Of a stretch of DNA of 64,000 bases, positions 16,878 through 29,053 are shown one piece after another. The notes beneath the pieces were generated by a model, which searched no databases, was not told the origin of the DNA, and saw only the letters and a program-made list of their open reading frames with translations. The DNA is taken from positions 4,182,771 through 4,246,770 of the forward strand of contig NZ_KV878783.1 of NCBI RefSeq assembly GCF_001890765.1. The letters are read 5' to 3'. This DNA is from Spirulina major PCC 6313 (GTDB lineage Bacteria > Cyanobacteriota > Cyanobacteriia > Cyanobacteriales > Spirulinaceae). The number at the start of each line of letters is the position of its first letter. Position 1 is the stretch's first letter. The translations under genes were made by a program, and so were the position numbers.

Positions 16878-17198
16878 TTAGGAGGGCTGGCCAAATTGGC
16901 GATCGTAGAGTTCATCCTCTTTGCCGGCTTCCACGGTGACATCCGACCGAGGATAGGCGGTGCAGAGCAACACATAGCCTTCGGCTTGCAACTCGGATGA
17001 AACGCCCATCGCGTCGGGCTGTTCCACCGTGCCGCTCACCACTTTGGCGGCGCAGGTGGTGCAAACCCCCGCGAGACAGGAGGAGGGCAGTTCGATGCCG
17101 CTATCGAGGGCGACTTGGAGGATGGTTTGGTCTTCGGGGACTTGAACCGTGCTCGTTGCGCCGTTGTGGTTAATCGTGACAGTGTAGGTCGTGGACAT
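16878..17198 (-). CDS. [2Fe-2S] ferredoxin, FdC1-like
   Basis: A 106-residue plant-type ferredoxin. The cluster ligands are visible as C-x4-C-x2-C in SSCLAGVCTTC (about residues 39-47) and a fourth Cys in YVLLCTAYP near residue 77. The CLAGVCTTC loop and the extended C-terminus ending in ELYDRQFGQ resemble the FdC1-type minor ferredoxins rather than the main PetF, which reads CRAGACSTC. It carries electrons in the cytosol; the partner is unknown. The ATG at 17198 is chosen over the frame's earlier start at 17264. Confidence 0.8.
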   Translation of the reverse strand: MSTTYTVTINHNGATSTVQVPEDQTILQVALDSGIELPSSCLAGVCTTCAAKVVSGTVEQPDAMGVSSELQAEGYVLLCTAYPRSDVTVEAGKEDELYDRQFGQPS

Positions 17199-17346
17199 TG
17201 TGATGCGTGGAATTACGAAATGGTGTAGATGTTGTGGCGGTTGAGTCTGGTCGGCGATCGCCATAACGTGGCAATCATAGCAAGTTGGGCGGGGCTTCTG
17301 AAAGACAATACTGCCCGAATCCTGTCCCCAGCCGATGGTGATCGGC

Positions 17347-17820
17347 CTATTTTGAAGCTTGTTTGCGGTTGGGAATGGAGATGAAAAAGTAACTGAGGGA
17401 CAGGAGCAAGACCGTGACCCCGATCGCCATCAGGTCATCGGAGGACGATTTCTCAAGGTCAAAAATAATCACTTTACGAGCGATCGCAATAATCGCCGTC
17501 ACAATCACCAACTCTAACTGGATCACATGGTTCTTTAAATACGCCGTGATATTATCCAGCAGTTCCAGCGCAATTAAAACATTTAAAAAGAGGCCAAAGG
17601 CATCAAATAAGCGTGTTTTCAAGGGATCAGACGAGTGAATGAACCATTCTTGCACTAAAAAGACAGAAATATCATACAGGGCAAAAAAGATCAGCCCAAT
17701 CATAAAAATTGACAGGATTTTTGAAACCAAACTTTCCATGAATTTCAACATCACGAGAAATTCATTGTTATTGCGAGCGAGTTTACCAAGCCAGCGAAAA
17801 AAGTGACGAATTGAGCGCAT
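17347..17820 (-). CDS. PsiE family membrane protein
   Basis: A 157-residue protein with four hydrophobic helices (about residues 30-50, 70-90, 100-120 and 125-145) matching the phosphate-starvation-inducible PsiE family (PF06146). The third segment includes the conserved LELLDNITAYLKNH part. Its biochemical role is unknown. The start is uncertain: the ATG at 17820 has AGGAG directly adjacent, which is tighter than usual spacing. It lies downstream of the ATP synthase operon terminator on the same strand. Confidence 0.75.
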   Translation of the reverse strand: MRSIRHFFRWLGKLARNNNEFLVMLKFMESLVSKILSIFMIGLIFFALYDISVFLVQEWFIHSSDPLKTRLFDAFGLFLNVLIALELLDNITAYLKNHVIQLELVIVTAIIAIARKVIIFDLEKSSSDDLMAIGVTVLLLSLSYFFISIPNRKQASK

Positions 17821-17875
17821 CTCCTGTAACCTAACGAAAAAATAGTGGCATCTCAGAATTACCACGATTAAGCAT

Positions 17876-17905
17876 AAATAAAACGCCTGATCGGGGTCAG
17901 GCGTT
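17876..17905 (-). terminator. Intrinsic terminator of the ATP synthase operon
   Basis: AACGCCTGA (17882-17890) pairs perfectly with TCAGGCGTT (17897-17905) around a 6-nt loop. On the minus strand the stem is followed by a T-rich run (TTTTATTTAT). It lies about 30 bp after the atpC stop. Confidence 0.8.
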
Positions 17906-17933
17906 ACAACTCTTTTCAACTCAAAATGTAGTT

Positions 17934-18878
17934 TTAAAGGGCATTCGCACCCGCAACCACTTCGAGCAGTTCTTGGGTAATGGCGGCTTGCCGGGCTTTG
18001 TTGTAGGACAAGGTTAAGGTTTTGACCAACTCGCTGGCGTTGTCGCTGGCGTTGTTCATCGCCGTCATCCGGGAGGCCAATTCACTGGCGGCGGATTCTT
18101 GTAAGCCGCGCAGCAGTTGGTTGTTGAGATACAGGGGTAACAGGGCATCCAAAATTTGGGTGGGATCTTGTTCAAAGATCATGTCACGGGGATAATCGTG
18201 GGATTGCCCTGAAACCGATTCTCGCTCAATTTCAAAATGACCACTTTTAGAGGTGAGATGAAAAATTTCATCATCGCTGTTTTCGAGGCCTTGGGGGGAC
18301 AAGGGCAAGAGGGTTTGAATCACAGGGCGGGAATTGATCAGGGACACAAATTTGGTGTAGATCAATTCGACGCGGTCTACGGTTTCGGAGAGAAACAGGG
18401 AGAGCAAGTAATCAGCAATGCGGGAGGCTTCGTCGGCGGTGGGGATTTGCTCAAGCCCGATGTAGGTTTGGGCAATGGGGGCTTTGCGCCGTTCGTAATA
18501 TTGAGCAGCTTTGCGGCCGACGAGGATCAGTTTGTAGTCGTAGCCGTCGGCTTTGAGTTCGGTGATCCGGGCTTCGGCTTGTTTGATGATGTTGGCGTTG
18601 TAGCCGCCGCAGAGACCGCGATCGCCAGAAATGACTAAGAGTCCGACGGTTTTCACCTCCCGTTGTTTGAGGAGGGGTAGGTCTACATCTTCAAATTTGA
18701 GCCGACTTTGGAGGTTGTAAAGGACTTCTGCTAAACAGTTGGCAAAGGGGCGGGTGGCGTTGACCTGTTCTTGGGCGCGGCGGACTTTGGCGGCGGCCAC
18801 TAGGCGCATCGCTTCGGTGATTTTGCGGGTATTTTTCACCGAGTCGATGCGATCGCGAATTAATTTTAGGTTAGGCAT
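17934..18878 (-). CDS. atpC: F-type ATP synthase gamma subunit
   Basis: A 314-residue gamma subunit, the rotating central stalk of CF1. The N-terminal helix starts [29 protein letters not shown]-type and the C-terminal helix ends in the conserved [18 protein letters not shown] and [16 protein letters not shown] region. An insertion near residues 195-240 relative to E. coli is normal for cyanobacteria and chloroplasts. It is the last gene of the operon, 78 bp after atpA and ahead of a clear terminator. Confidence 0.97.
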   Translation of the reverse strand: MPNLKLIRDRIDSVKNTRKITEAMRLVAAAKVRRAQEQVNATRPFANCLAEVLYNLQSRLKFEDVDLPLLKQREVKTVGLLVISGDRGLCGGYNANIIKQAEARITELKADGYDYKLILVGRKAAQYYERRKAPIAQTYIGLEQIPTADEASRIADYLLSLFLSETVDRVELIYTKFVSLINSRPVIQTLLPLSPQGLENSDDEIFHLTSKSGHFEIERESVSGQSHDYPRDMIFEQDPTQILDALLPLYLNNQLLRGLQESAASELASRMTAMNNASDNASELVKTLTLSYNKARQAAITQELLEVVAGANAL

Positions 18879-18913
18879 TTCGTTTTAATATCCAGACATC
18901 GAAAAATAACCAC

Positions 18914-18946
18914 AATCAGGGACAAACCGCAGCGGTGTCCCTGATT
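18914..18946 (-). promoter_or_regulatory. Hairpin in the atpA-atpC spacer
   Basis: AATCAGGGACA (18914-18924) and TGTCCCTGATT (18936-18946) form a perfect 11-bp stem with an 11-nt loop. There is no T-run on the minus strand, so it is more likely an RNA processing or stability element that sets the atpA:atpC ratio than a full terminator. Confidence 0.6.
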
Positions 18947-18956
18947 GCTTAATCCC

Positions 18957-21159
<2,203 letters not shown>

Positions 21160-21163
<4 letters not shown>

Positions 21164-21687
21164 GACTGTCCTCCGATTTGAGCAATACAGCGATCCACCA
21201 ACCGGGTTTGGACGGATTGATCTTGGAGGCGATCTTGGAGTTGTGCTTCTGCCTTTTGCAGGGCGATCGCACTAATCCGTTGGCGCAGTTCTGCGATCGC
21301 ACGATCTTGCTCAGAACTGAGATCCGCCGCCGCCGCTGCCTTGATTTTCTCAACATCGGCAGCCCCTTTCGAGAGCACCTCTTGTTTCGCCCGTTCTGCC
21401 GTTGCTTGCGCTTCGGTGCGAATCCGTTCGGCTTCGGCTTGAGCTTGGGCGAGCTTCTGTTGGGCATCCGCTAACGTCGCCGATGCCTGCGCAGCCCGCT
21501 GCTCCGCTTCTGTAATCGCAGTTTCAATTCCGGCCCGCCGTTCCCCCAGCATGGAGCCGAGGAACGAACGACCAAAATAAATTAAAACCCCGATAATAAT
21601 GATGAGGTTGAGTAAATTCGTTTCGAGAATATCAAAATTCAACCCAATACCCCCTTCTGAGGAGGCTAGGTATAAGCAAATTCCCAT
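21160..21687 (-). CDS. atpF: F-type ATP synthase subunit b
   Basis: A 175-residue peripheral stalk subunit: a short N-terminal segment, one membrane helix near residues 20-40 (LNLIIIIGVLIYFG), then a long Ala-, Glu- and Gln-rich coiled coil to the C-terminus. It dimerises with b' encoded upstream. It begins 43 bp after the atpG stop and overlaps atpD by 4 bp. Confidence 0.95.
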
Positions 21688-21730
21688 GATCTATGATCTG
21701 TTATTGACCTTATCTTGACGCGCTTGGTAA

Positions 21731-22210
21731 TTACACCAACTCCGGCCCTAAGAGCTTTTCGAGAATCTGACGAGTCAGGGCATCGACCTCTCCTTCTAAG
21801 GATTGGAACGCTTGGGCCTTTTGCGCTTCAATTTCTTGAGCCGCAGCTTCCCGTTCTCGTTGCACCTGTTGCTGGGCTTCTTGAATCTGGGAGGTCACGA
21901 TTTTTTGAGCGTCTGCCTGGGCCGCCGAGACCACCGCTTGGGTTTCTCGTCGTACCGTAACAAGCTCTTGCTCATACTGTTTAGCGAGGGCGTTTGTCTT
22001 TTCGAGCCGTTCTTTGGCGGCCTGTTGGGTTTGCCGGATATATTCGGCGCGATCGTCGATCGCTTTCCCAATCGGCTTGTAGAACAGCACGTTCAGCAAA
22101 ACGACCAGCACCAAAAACTGTACGGCCATTAACGGCAATGTCGCATCAAAATCGAACAGCCCTCCGGCTTCTTCAGCCGCTTCCGCCAGCAAAATTGTCC
22201 ACTGTATCAT
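21731..22210 (-). CDS. atpG: F-type ATP synthase subunit b'
   Basis: A 159-residue paralogue of subunit b, found only in photosynthetic organisms. The membrane helix is near residues 25-48 ([20 protein letters not shown]) and the rest is a coiled coil. Presence of separate b and b' genes is a strong marker of a cyanobacterial or chloroplast type ATP synthase. The name follows cyanobacterial usage; atpG means gamma in E. coli. Confidence 0.95.
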   Translation of the reverse strand: MIQWTILLAEAAEEAGGLFDFDATLPLMAVQFLVLVVLLNVLFYKPIGKAIDDRAEYIRQTQQAAKERLEKTNALAKQYEQELVTVRRETQAVVSAAQADAQKIVTSQIQEAQQQVQREREAAAQEIEAQKAQAFQSLEGEVDALTRQILEKLLGPELV

Positions 22211-22284
22211 TGCTATGTTCTCTTGCTGAATAGATTGAAACGGGCTAGGGGAGGAGCGATCGCCACCCCCCTAGAATCTCCCGA

Positions 22285-22548
<264 letters not shown>

Positions 22549-22630
22549 CTAATTGAAACACTGACAAAAACAATTACCCACAATAACCGCCGGGTCAGCG
22601 GGGACTCAAACAGGAACCGAGATAGCCCGA

Positions 22631-23386
22631 TTAATCGTGCTCCTCGCCACCGTGACCTTCCATTGCTTCACCAATATAGGCTGCCGCTAATGTTGCGAAG
22701 ATCAACGCTTGGATTGCACTCGTAAATAACCCCAAGGCCATCACGGGCAGGGGAATAAATAACGGCACAAGTAACACCAGTACCGCAACCACCAATTCAT
22801 CCGCCAGAATATTTCCGAAAAGACGGAAGCTGAGGGAGAGGGGCTTGGTAAAGTCTTCGAGGATATTAATCGGAAGTAAAATCGGGGTAGGTTCAATATA
22901 CTTGGTTAAGTACCCCAACCCTCGTTTCTTAAATCCCGCGTAAAAATAGGCCAACGAGGTGAGCAGCGCGAGAGCAACCGTCGTATTGATGTCGTTGGTT
23001 GGCGCAGCCAGTTCACCAGCCGGGAGGTGGACCAATTTCCATGGCACCAGTGCGCCCGACCAGTTGGACACAAAAATGAACAAGAACAGCGTGCCCACAA
23101 AGGGAACCCAGGGACGATACTCTTTCTCGCCAATTTGGTTTTTTACCAAATCCCGCAAGAATTCGAGCGCGTATTCCATGAGGTTCTGTACCCCACTCGG
23201 TACCCTTTGGATGCTACGAGTGGCTGCGAGTGATGCCAACACCAGCACCGCAATGACAAACCAAGAGACCATAAACACTTGGCCATGAACCTTGAGGTTG
23301 CCGATCTGCCAGTAAAAGTGCTGACCCACTTCGAGTTCAGCTAAAGGGAAGAAGGTGAGACCCTTCAAACCAGTGAGAATTTCCAT
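22631..23386 (-). CDS. atpI: F-type ATP synthase subunit a
   Basis: A 251-residue polytopic membrane protein forming the proton half-channels next to the c ring. The essential Arg lies in [17 protein letters not shown] near residue 188, and the C-terminal helix has [16 protein letters not shown]. The ATG at 23386 (MEILTGLKG) is preferred to a longer frame. The gene is called atpI in cyanobacteria and atpB in E. coli. Confidence 0.96.
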   Translation of the reverse strand: MEILTGLKGLTFFPLAELEVGQHFYWQIGNLKVHGQVFMVSWFVIAVLVLASLAATRSIQRVPSGVQNLMEYALEFLRDLVKNQIGEKEYRPWVPFVGTLFLFIFVSNWSGALVPWKLVHLPAGELAAPTNDINTTVALALLTSLAYFYAGFKKRGLGYLTKYIEPTPILLPINILEDFTKPLSLSFRLFGNILADELVVAVLVLLVPLFIPLPVMALGLFTSAIQALIFATLAAAYIGEAMEGHGGEEHD

Positions 23387-23454
23387 TGGGCGTAAGTTCC
23401 CCAACTTTTTAAGGACAAGCTAGGTATCAATCCCAAGTCCAGCGTGGGCATTAT

Positions 23455-23901
23455 TTATGATGACGATACAGGACGTAACGTAGACTGCACTACATAAATA
23501 ATGATGGCGGCTTTATAGGTGATGAATCCTAGAAATATAGGCACAATATGTAACGTCTGCCATTGGGTGGCGATCACGATTAGTCCAATGAATGGAGCTA
23601 GTCGATTCGAGCCAAGCCGCTTTTTCTGAACCCCGATTCGTTCCACATCTCGCGCCAACATGCCTAAATAAACAACACCCACGCAGGCTCCAATCAAATA
23701 ATTGAGAGCTATATTGAGGGAGTAGGTGATCCAGACGGAAATGAAAACCACAGCAGTGATGCCGAGGGTAACCCAGAGGAGGGTTTGTTTCAACTGGTAG
23801 TAGTCCTGCATGGCAGAACTGCTATTAGCGATCGCTGGATCGGCGGGGGAAGGCGCAGTTTCAGACTCAGGGACTGAATTGGCGTTAGGCTCATTCACCA
23901 T
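23455..23901 (-). CDS. atp1: ATP synthase subunit I (Atp1), assembly factor
   Basis: A 148-residue protein with a hydrophilic, probably disordered N-terminus (residues 1-35) and four hydrophobic helices, matching the poorly conserved Atp1/UncI protein encoded first in F0F1 operons. It is thought to help assemble the c ring. The 274-bp stretch upstream (23902-24175) separates it from the methyltransferase gene and should hold the operon promoter; I see no distinctive regulator site there. Confidence 0.85.
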   Translation of the reverse strand: MVNEPNANSVPESETAPSPADPAIANSSSAMQDYYQLKQTLLWVTLGITAVVFISVWITYSLNIALNYLIGACVGVVYLGMLARDVERIGVQKKRLGSNRLAPFIGLIVIATQWQTLHIVPIFLGFITYKAAIIIYVVQSTLRPVSSS

Positions 23902-24175
23902 TAGGCTTTGTCATAGTCATACAAATGCTATCCGTTGCTGACAGCGATTAACGACCCACTGCGTATTTGACTACTAGGGGGTGATGTTGAACCAGTGACT
24001 GTTAGGCAATGAATGGCAATTTGTCTGTGCCGATTGAACATGATGGCTCGTATGTTCCGAGCCAAGTGAAATCTTATCACGGTGCGGGATCAATTCTTAA
24101 AAATTTGTGTATGGGGGAAGGGGTTGTGTTTGGGGGTTGAGGTGCGATCGCCCACTCTCGATTGTCGCCGTCAAT

Positions 24176-25348
24176 TCACCCCAAAACTAAGAGACGTTGC
24201 CGCCACAGTTGCCGCACGGTGGCCAGGTCAAGGGGGAGGGATGCCACCAGTTGGCCAACGCTTTGTTCACCGTCGCAGGCTTCGAGGGCGGCGAATTCGG
24301 CATCGCTGAGTTGGATCAGTTCGTAGTCGTCATTGAAGAGGCTGAGACTGGGCCAGCCATGGAGACAGGGATGCAGGCGCGGGACAGCGGCAAGGAGTTC
24401 GGCATCGTCGGCCCAATCGGTGGGGGTGAAGGGGGGACGGGCGAGGAAGAATTCGTAGTGGGTGACGGATTTGGGGTCGAGGAGTTCGATCAGGCGGTAG
24501 CGATCGCGCTCCACCAATGCCTGCCCCCGTGCCATCAAGTCGGAGGAGGGGCCAAGCAATCGCTCTAATTGCCAAAACTGCGGATTAGAAAAACCAACGA
24601 ATTCCAACCCCGACGCATCGATTAATTCAAACAGGCTCTGGATCGTGTAGTCCACCTCTTGGGGATGGACGTACATGTCCGCGAAACATTCATCGCGGCG
24701 ATTTTCCCCCGACCAGCGTTCTTTTTCCCGCTGGACGAGGGGGTTCTGTTCCGGGAGGGTGGCAAAAATATCACGCCCCACGGCCACGCCATCGGTGTAG
24801 TCGCCGCGCTTGTTGCCTTGGAGGAGGGCGATCGCTTCCTGCATCAGTTGAATTTCCCAGCGTCCCAAGGCCGCATAGACAAAAATATGCATCAAGCCAC
24901 CGGGGGCGAGTTTTTGGGCAATGGATTGAATCCCAGCGATCGGGTCGGGCAAATGGTGCAACACTCCGACGCAGTTAATTAGGTCGAATTCCCCTGGTAG
25001 TTTGAGCGCGGCTTCTTCGAGGGGCATCTGGCGAAAGGTGACGCGATCGGCTCCAGAACGCCGACACCGTTCCCGCGCTACGGCCAACGCCCCTGCACTG
25101 AGATCAATAGCGGTCACCTGCGCCTGGGGGTTGAGATGAACCAGATAATCCGTGCCGTTCCCCGTGCCGCAGCCTGCGTCGAGGATTTGAATATCTTCCC
25201 GTGCCGGACTGCGCCCGGTGCAAAAACTGTGGGCGGCCACCCAAGTCCAGCGCCAGTTATAGCCGGGGGGCGGGGCATCGGAGAGGGGATCGGGGGGGAA
25301 AGGGTAGGTATTGTAGAGCTTGGCGACGGCGGCCTGAATGTCGGACAT
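24176..25348 (-). CDS. Class I SAM-dependent methyltransferase
   Basis: A 390-residue enzyme. The SAM-binding motif I is ILDAGCGTGNG near residue 55; the acidic strand end of motif II is VTAIDLSAGAL near 78; CVGVLHHLPDP near 125 is the typical motif IV with the HHLPD signature. The C-terminal 200 residues are an extra domain whose family I cannot name. The N-terminus (YNTYPFPPDPL) resembles a group of cyanobacterial methyltransferases of unknown substrate. It is transcribed in the same direction as the ATP synthase operon but ends next to the atp promoter region. Confidence 0.82.
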   Translation of the reverse strand: MSDIQAAVAKLYNTYPFPPDPLSDAPPPGYNWRWTWVAAHSFCTGRSPAREDIQILDAGCGTGNGTDYLVHLNPQAQVTAIDLSAGALAVARERCRRSGADRVTFRQMPLEEAALKLPGEFDLINCVGVLHHLPDPIAGIQSIAQKLAPGGLMHIFVYAALGRWEIQLMQEAIALLQGNKRGDYTDGVAVGRDIFATLPEQNPLVQREKERWSGENRRDECFADMYVHPQEVDYTIQSLFELIDASGLEFVGFSNPQFWQLERLLGPSSDLMARGQALVERDRYRLIELLDPKSVTHYEFFLARPPFTPTDWADDAELLAAVPRLHPCLHGWPSLSLFNDDYELIQLSDAEFAALEACDGEQSVGQLVASLPLDLATVRQLWRQRLLVLG

Positions 25349-25541
25349 GGCGAGTCAACGGATAACACGAGTGATGAGTGTGCCTATTATCCCATTCTCT
25401 TCAGCCTGAGGGAGAAAAACGCAGCATTCTGTCCAAACGTCTTCCTTTTGATAGACCGGGAATCTCCCTCGATCTAGAGATGTCAAGGCGGGGGGGATTT
25501 CGGTGTAATGGGAAGTGAAGTCAACGAGGTACACATTGTTT

Positions 25542-26078
25542 ATGCGTACGATCAATATCGGTTTAACCGACAACCAACGACAGGGTGTAGTGAGTTTACT
25601 CAACGCCAATCTAGCGGACTTCTACCTGTTGTCAATCAAAACGCGGAAATACCATTGGGATGTGGTAGGCCCGCAGTTCCGCACGCTCCATGAGATTTGG
25701 AACGAGCAATACGAAATGATCGCGGCCAACATTGATGCGATCGCTGAACGAACCCGCGCCCTAGGGGGTTATCCCATCGGGACGGCGGCCACCTTCTTGC
25801 AACTCACCACCCTCCGGGAACATCCGGGCGACTTACCCAGCGCCTCCGAAATGGTGTCCCGCCTGGTGTTAGACCATGAGCAAATCATTCGGAATTTGCG
25901 ATCGCACATTACCCAGTGCAGCGAAAAATTCAACGACGAAGGCACAGCCGATTTCCTCACGGGCCTGATGGAAGCCCACGAAGACATGGCCTGGATGTTG
26001 CGATCGTTCATCGACGGTGAACCCGTTTCTCCCGATTCTGCAATGCAGCCCCACGGTGTCGCCACCCTCAAAGTGTAA
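25542..26078 (+). CDS. dps: Dps-family ferritin-like protein
   Basis: A 178-residue Dps protein, which oxidises and stores iron and protects DNA under oxidative stress as a 12-mer. The ferroxidase site is visible: [14 protein letters not shown] (His) near residue 39, and [28 protein letters not shown] with acidic ligands near residues 55-70. The C-terminal tail is short. The ATG at 25542 is chosen over an in-frame GTG at 25515. It is followed 44 bp later by another stress-type gene, so the two may be co-expressed. Confidence 0.9.
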   Translation: MRTINIGLTDNQRQGVVSLLNANLADFYLLSIKTRKYHWDVVGPQFRTLHEIWNEQYEMIAANIDAIAERTRALGGYPIGTAATFLQLTTLREHPGDLPSASEMVSRLVLDHEQIIRNLRSHITQCSEKFNDEGTADFLTGLMEAHEDMAWMLRSFIDGEPVSPDSAMQPHGVATLKV

Positions 26079-26122
26079 TCGCCCCTCCCAATCCAGCGAA
26101 CTTGTCGAAACTTGGAGGCCCC

Positions 26123-26893
26123 ATGGCATACACCGCAGAACGAACGATCACCGCAATTTTCACCACAGAAGCACAGGTCAGAACCGCCGTTGACCGCCTC
26201 ATCGAGCGAGGCGTAGATCGTGAACACCTCTCGGTGATGGGACGTAATTTCCAGTCCGAAACCCGGATTTCAGGGTTTATCACGAAAAAAGATGTGATTT
26301 TAGGCGGACTCCGCACGGGGGCTGTGTTCGGGTCGCTGTTCGGCAGTATCCTCAGTCTCTTTACGGGGATCGGCGTTCTCTTCATCCCCTTTGTGGGATC
26401 TGTGGTGGCGGCTGGGCCGATTAGCTCCATTCTCTTAGGGGCGGCTACGGGTGCGATCGCCGGTGGAGCCGGAGCCGGTTTAGTTTCATTCCTCACCACA
26501 TTAGGCATGCCGAAAGACAAAGCCGTCCTCTATCAAACTCGCCTGCAAGCCGGTGAATACGTCCTCATGGCCGAAGTCCCGGCGGCGAAATCCGGTGAAT
26601 ATCAACTTTTGATGGAAAGTGTAGGCGGCGACGAAATCCACATTGCCGAGCAAGCCCTACCCCGTCCCTGTCCCGGCCCCTGTGAGTCTCTCGAAGACTT
26701 ATCTCCGGAAATTCGGACGCACCTATCCGAAGACGCGCAACAGGTTTTCATCGCGACCTACAACCAGCAGCTTGAGGCGACCGGCCGCGAAATCGAAGCC
26801 GAACAAGCCGCATGGCAAGCAATCCATGACCAGTTTGAGGAAGACGAAGCGGGCCGCTGGAAAACTCGCAAGCGTGAAGCCGTCACCGCTTAA
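26123..26893 (+). CDS. Glycine-zipper stress protein with C-terminal ChaB domain
   Basis: A 256-residue protein with three parts. Residues 1-50 resemble the general-stress 17M-like fold ([24 protein letters not shown]). Residues 60-135 are a long hydrophobic Gly/Ala-rich zipper segment that could insert in or contact membrane. Residues 195-240 match a ChaB-type domain ([22 protein letters not shown]). TTGGAGG at 26112-26118 supports the ATG at 26123. ChaB proteins are linked to cation transport regulation in E. coli, but the function here is unknown. It follows dps by 44 bp, suggesting a stress regulon. Confidence 0.75.
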   Translation: MAYTAERTITAIFTTEAQVRTAVDRLIERGVDREHLSVMGRNFQSETRISGFITKKDVILGGLRTGAVFGSLFGSILSLFTGIGVLFIPFVGSVVAAGPISSILLGAATGAIAGGAGAGLVSFLTTLGMPKDKAVLYQTRLQAGEYVLMAEVPAAKSGEYQLLMESVGGDEIHIAEQALPRPCPGPCESLEDLSPEIRTHLSEDAQQVFIATYNQQLEATGREIEAEQAAWQAIHDQFEEDEAGRWKTRKREAVTA

Positions 26894-26981
26894 CGCCTGA
26901 CGTGATCCCCTTTGGGGAACCCTGGTGAGAGCGATCGCCCCGCGATCGCGCTCCACCTCTGTTGTGAATTGGAGAAAATAT

Positions 26982-27452
26982 ATGACTATGCGACAACTCG
27001 TTAAAACCCTACGCCTCCCTACCCTGGGCATTGCAACCTTGGCACTGATCTTGGTTCCCGGTTGTGGTGAAACCGCTGGCCCTGTCATTGATGGGAGTGG
27101 TGATGCCCGCGTTGAAGACGTGGTGGATAACCGGGTCGAATGGGATGGTGAAACCATTGAGCTATCGGGTGAAGTGGAACAAATCATTGCGCCGAACGCC
27201 TTCGTCATGGGCGAAATCAATGACGTTGACTTGGGTGGCGAACCAAAGGTGCTCATCGTTGATGTGGCAGCAACCCAAGGGCTGGAGCTAGAACAAAACG
27301 TGCGCGTCATTGGCGAGGTTCAATCCTTCGTGGCTGAAGAAGTGGAACGCGATTACGATGTCAAATGGGATGGCGACATCCGCAAAACCCTAGAGGTCGA
27401 ATATGAGGGTAAACCCGCCGTCATTGCGAAATCGACCCTAGCAATTGAATAA
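26982..27452 (+). CDS. Lipoprotein with OB-fold-like domain
   Basis: A 156-residue exported lipoprotein. After MTMRQLVKTLR a hydrophobic segment leads to the lipobox LVPGC (Cys about residue 28). The mature part has alternating beta-strands (ETIELSGEVEQII, PKVLIVDV, VRVIGEVQSF), which resembles an OB-fold of the BOF or YgiW type. No catalytic residues are seen. It is probably anchored on the periplasmic side of the membrane. The ATG at 26982 is chosen because it gives a normal signal peptide. Confidence 0.65.
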   Translation: MTMRQLVKTLRLPTLGIATLALILVPGCGETAGPVIDGSGDARVEDVVDNRVEWDGETIELSGEVEQIIAPNAFVMGEINDVDLGGEPKVLIVDVAATQGLELEQNVRVIGEVQSFVAEEVERDYDVKWDGDIRKTLEVEYEGKPAVIAKSTLAIE

Positions 27453-27505
27453 TCACATTGGCTGATCCTGCCCCTTCGTCGGGTAGCATTTGCTAAATTC
27501 ATGAG

Positions 27506-27537
27506 GCCGTCCTGGCGATCTAGATTGCCAGGACGGC
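27506..27537 (+). terminator. Strong hairpin after the lipoprotein gene
   Basis: GCCGTCCTGGC (27506-27516) and GCCAGGACGGC (27527-27537) form a perfect 11-bp GC-rich stem with a 10-nt loop. It lies about 55 bp after the lipoprotein stop. No T-run follows, so termination may be weak or require a factor. Confidence 0.6.
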
Positions 27538-27605
27538 TATTCCACAAGCGGATGATTCGGCAATGAATCTGATCCGATCGCACCCCTAACCCCCCCAAGG
27601 CCATC

Positions 27606-29015
27606 ATGACTTCTCCCGCGACAAAACCCGCTTGGCATCAAGTCCTCAACACCCCCGGCCAGGAATTCCCTCCAACGAATTTATCCATCCTAGACGGTGC
27701 AATTCCTCCCGATTTAAGCGGCACACTCTACCGCAATGGCCCAGGTCGGTTGGAGCGGGGCGGGGAAACGGTGGGGCATTGGTTTGATGGGGACGGGGCT
27801 ATCTTGGCGGTGCAATTTGCTGGCGGTCAGGCCCAAGCGACCTATCGCTATGTGCAAACGGCGGGCTATCAAGCAGAGGCGGAGCGCGATCGCTTCCTAT
27901 TCCCCAACTATGGTCGTCAAGCCCCCGGCCCCTTGTGGAATAATTGGCTGCGGCCCGTGAAAAATGCGGCGAATACCTCCGTGATCGTGTGGGGCGATCG
28001 CCTCCTCGCCCTCTGGGAAGGGGGACAGCCCCACGCCCTCGATCTCGATACGTTAGCGACTTACGGCATTGACTCCCTTGGCCTCGATAACACTCCCTTT
28101 TCCGCCCATCCCAAACGCGACCCCCATAGCGGCGAAATCTATAACTTTGGCGTTACCCCCGGCCCGAAAAATACCCTCCACCTCTACCGCCACAATGCCC
28201 AGGGCCAACTCCTCAAACAGGGAACCTTTGCCCTTGATGGCTTGCCCGTGCTCCATGACTTTTGTTTGGCGGGGCGGTATTTGGTCTTTTTTGTCAGTCC
28301 GGTGCGGGTGAATTTATTAACGGTGATTTTCGGCCAGGGGAGTTATTGCGATGCGATGGCGTGGCGGCCGGAATTGGGGACACAGATTCTGATTTTTGAC
28401 CGCGACACCTTAACCCTTGTCACCCAAAAAACCGCCGATCCTTGGTATCAATGGCACTTTAGCAACGGCTGCGAACATCCTAACGGCACGGTGCAGATCG
28501 ACTATGTTCACTATGACGACTTCACCACGAATCAATATCTAAGAGAAGTGCCCTCTGGCGTGATTCGCCATCCTGCCCCCGGCAGTCTCCGCAGCCTCTG
28601 CCTTGATCCCCGCACCGGCGCGATTATCCACCAAACGACCCTCTGTGAAACCTGGTGCGAGTTTCCGACGGTACATCCGGAGCAGGTGGGGCAACCGTGG
28701 GCGCGATCGCATTTCTCGGTCAAAGTGGGGCCGAATCCAGAGCAGGAACTCTATCGGGCCTTGGGGACGTGCGATCGCACCACCGACACCCTCACCATTA
28801 CCGAACTCGGCCCCCACCACTACCCCAGCGAACCCGTCTACATCCCCAACCCCACCGGCCCCGACTCTCTGATCACCGTCGTCTACGATAGCCACACCCA
28901 CCAATCGGAAGTCTGGTTATATCACAGTGACGACATCACCGCCGGGCCAATCTGTCGCCTCGCTCTCCCCCAACCCATTCCCCATAGTTTCCATGGAATT
29001 TGGCGGGTGCAATAA
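27606..29015 (+). CDS. Carotenoid oxygenase (RPE65 family)
   Basis: A 469-residue member of the carotenoid cleavage dioxygenase family, non-heme iron enzymes that split carotenoids or apocarotenoids. The start region has LSGTLYRNGPGRLERG, then HWFDGDGAI with an iron-ligand-type His context. LPVLHDFCLAGRYLVF near residue 215 and WHFSNGCEHPNG near residue 282 carry further conserved histidines, and the C-terminus ends HSFHGIWRV with the last ligand His. It resembles the Synechocystis apocarotenoid oxygenase group. The gene is monocistronic or followed by narM 38 bp later. Confidence 0.9.
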   Translation: MTSPATKPAWHQVLNTPGQEFPPTNLSILDGAIPPDLSGTLYRNGPGRLERGGETVGHWFDGDGAILAVQFAGGQAQATYRYVQTAGYQAEAERDRFLFPNYGRQAPGPLWNNWLRPVKNAANTSVIVWGDRLLALWEGGQPHALDLDTLATYGIDSLGLDNTPFSAHPKRDPHSGEIYNFGVTPGPKNTLHLYRHNAQGQLLKQGTFALDGLPVLHDFCLAGRYLVFFVSPVRVNLLTVIFGQGSYCDAMAWRPELGTQILIFDRDTLTLVTQKTADPWYQWHFSNGCEHPNGTVQIDYVHYDDFTTNQYLREVPSGVIRHPAPGSLRSLCLDPRTGAIIHQTTLCETWCEFPTVHPEQVGQPWARSHFSVKVGPNPEQELYRALGTCDRTTDTLTITELGPHHYPSEPVYIPNPTGPDSLITVVYDSHTHQSEVWLYHSDDITAGPICRLALPQPIPHSFHGIWRVQ

Positions 29016-29053
29016 TTTTAGAGATCACAATCAGGTCAAATAAAGGGGATGTC

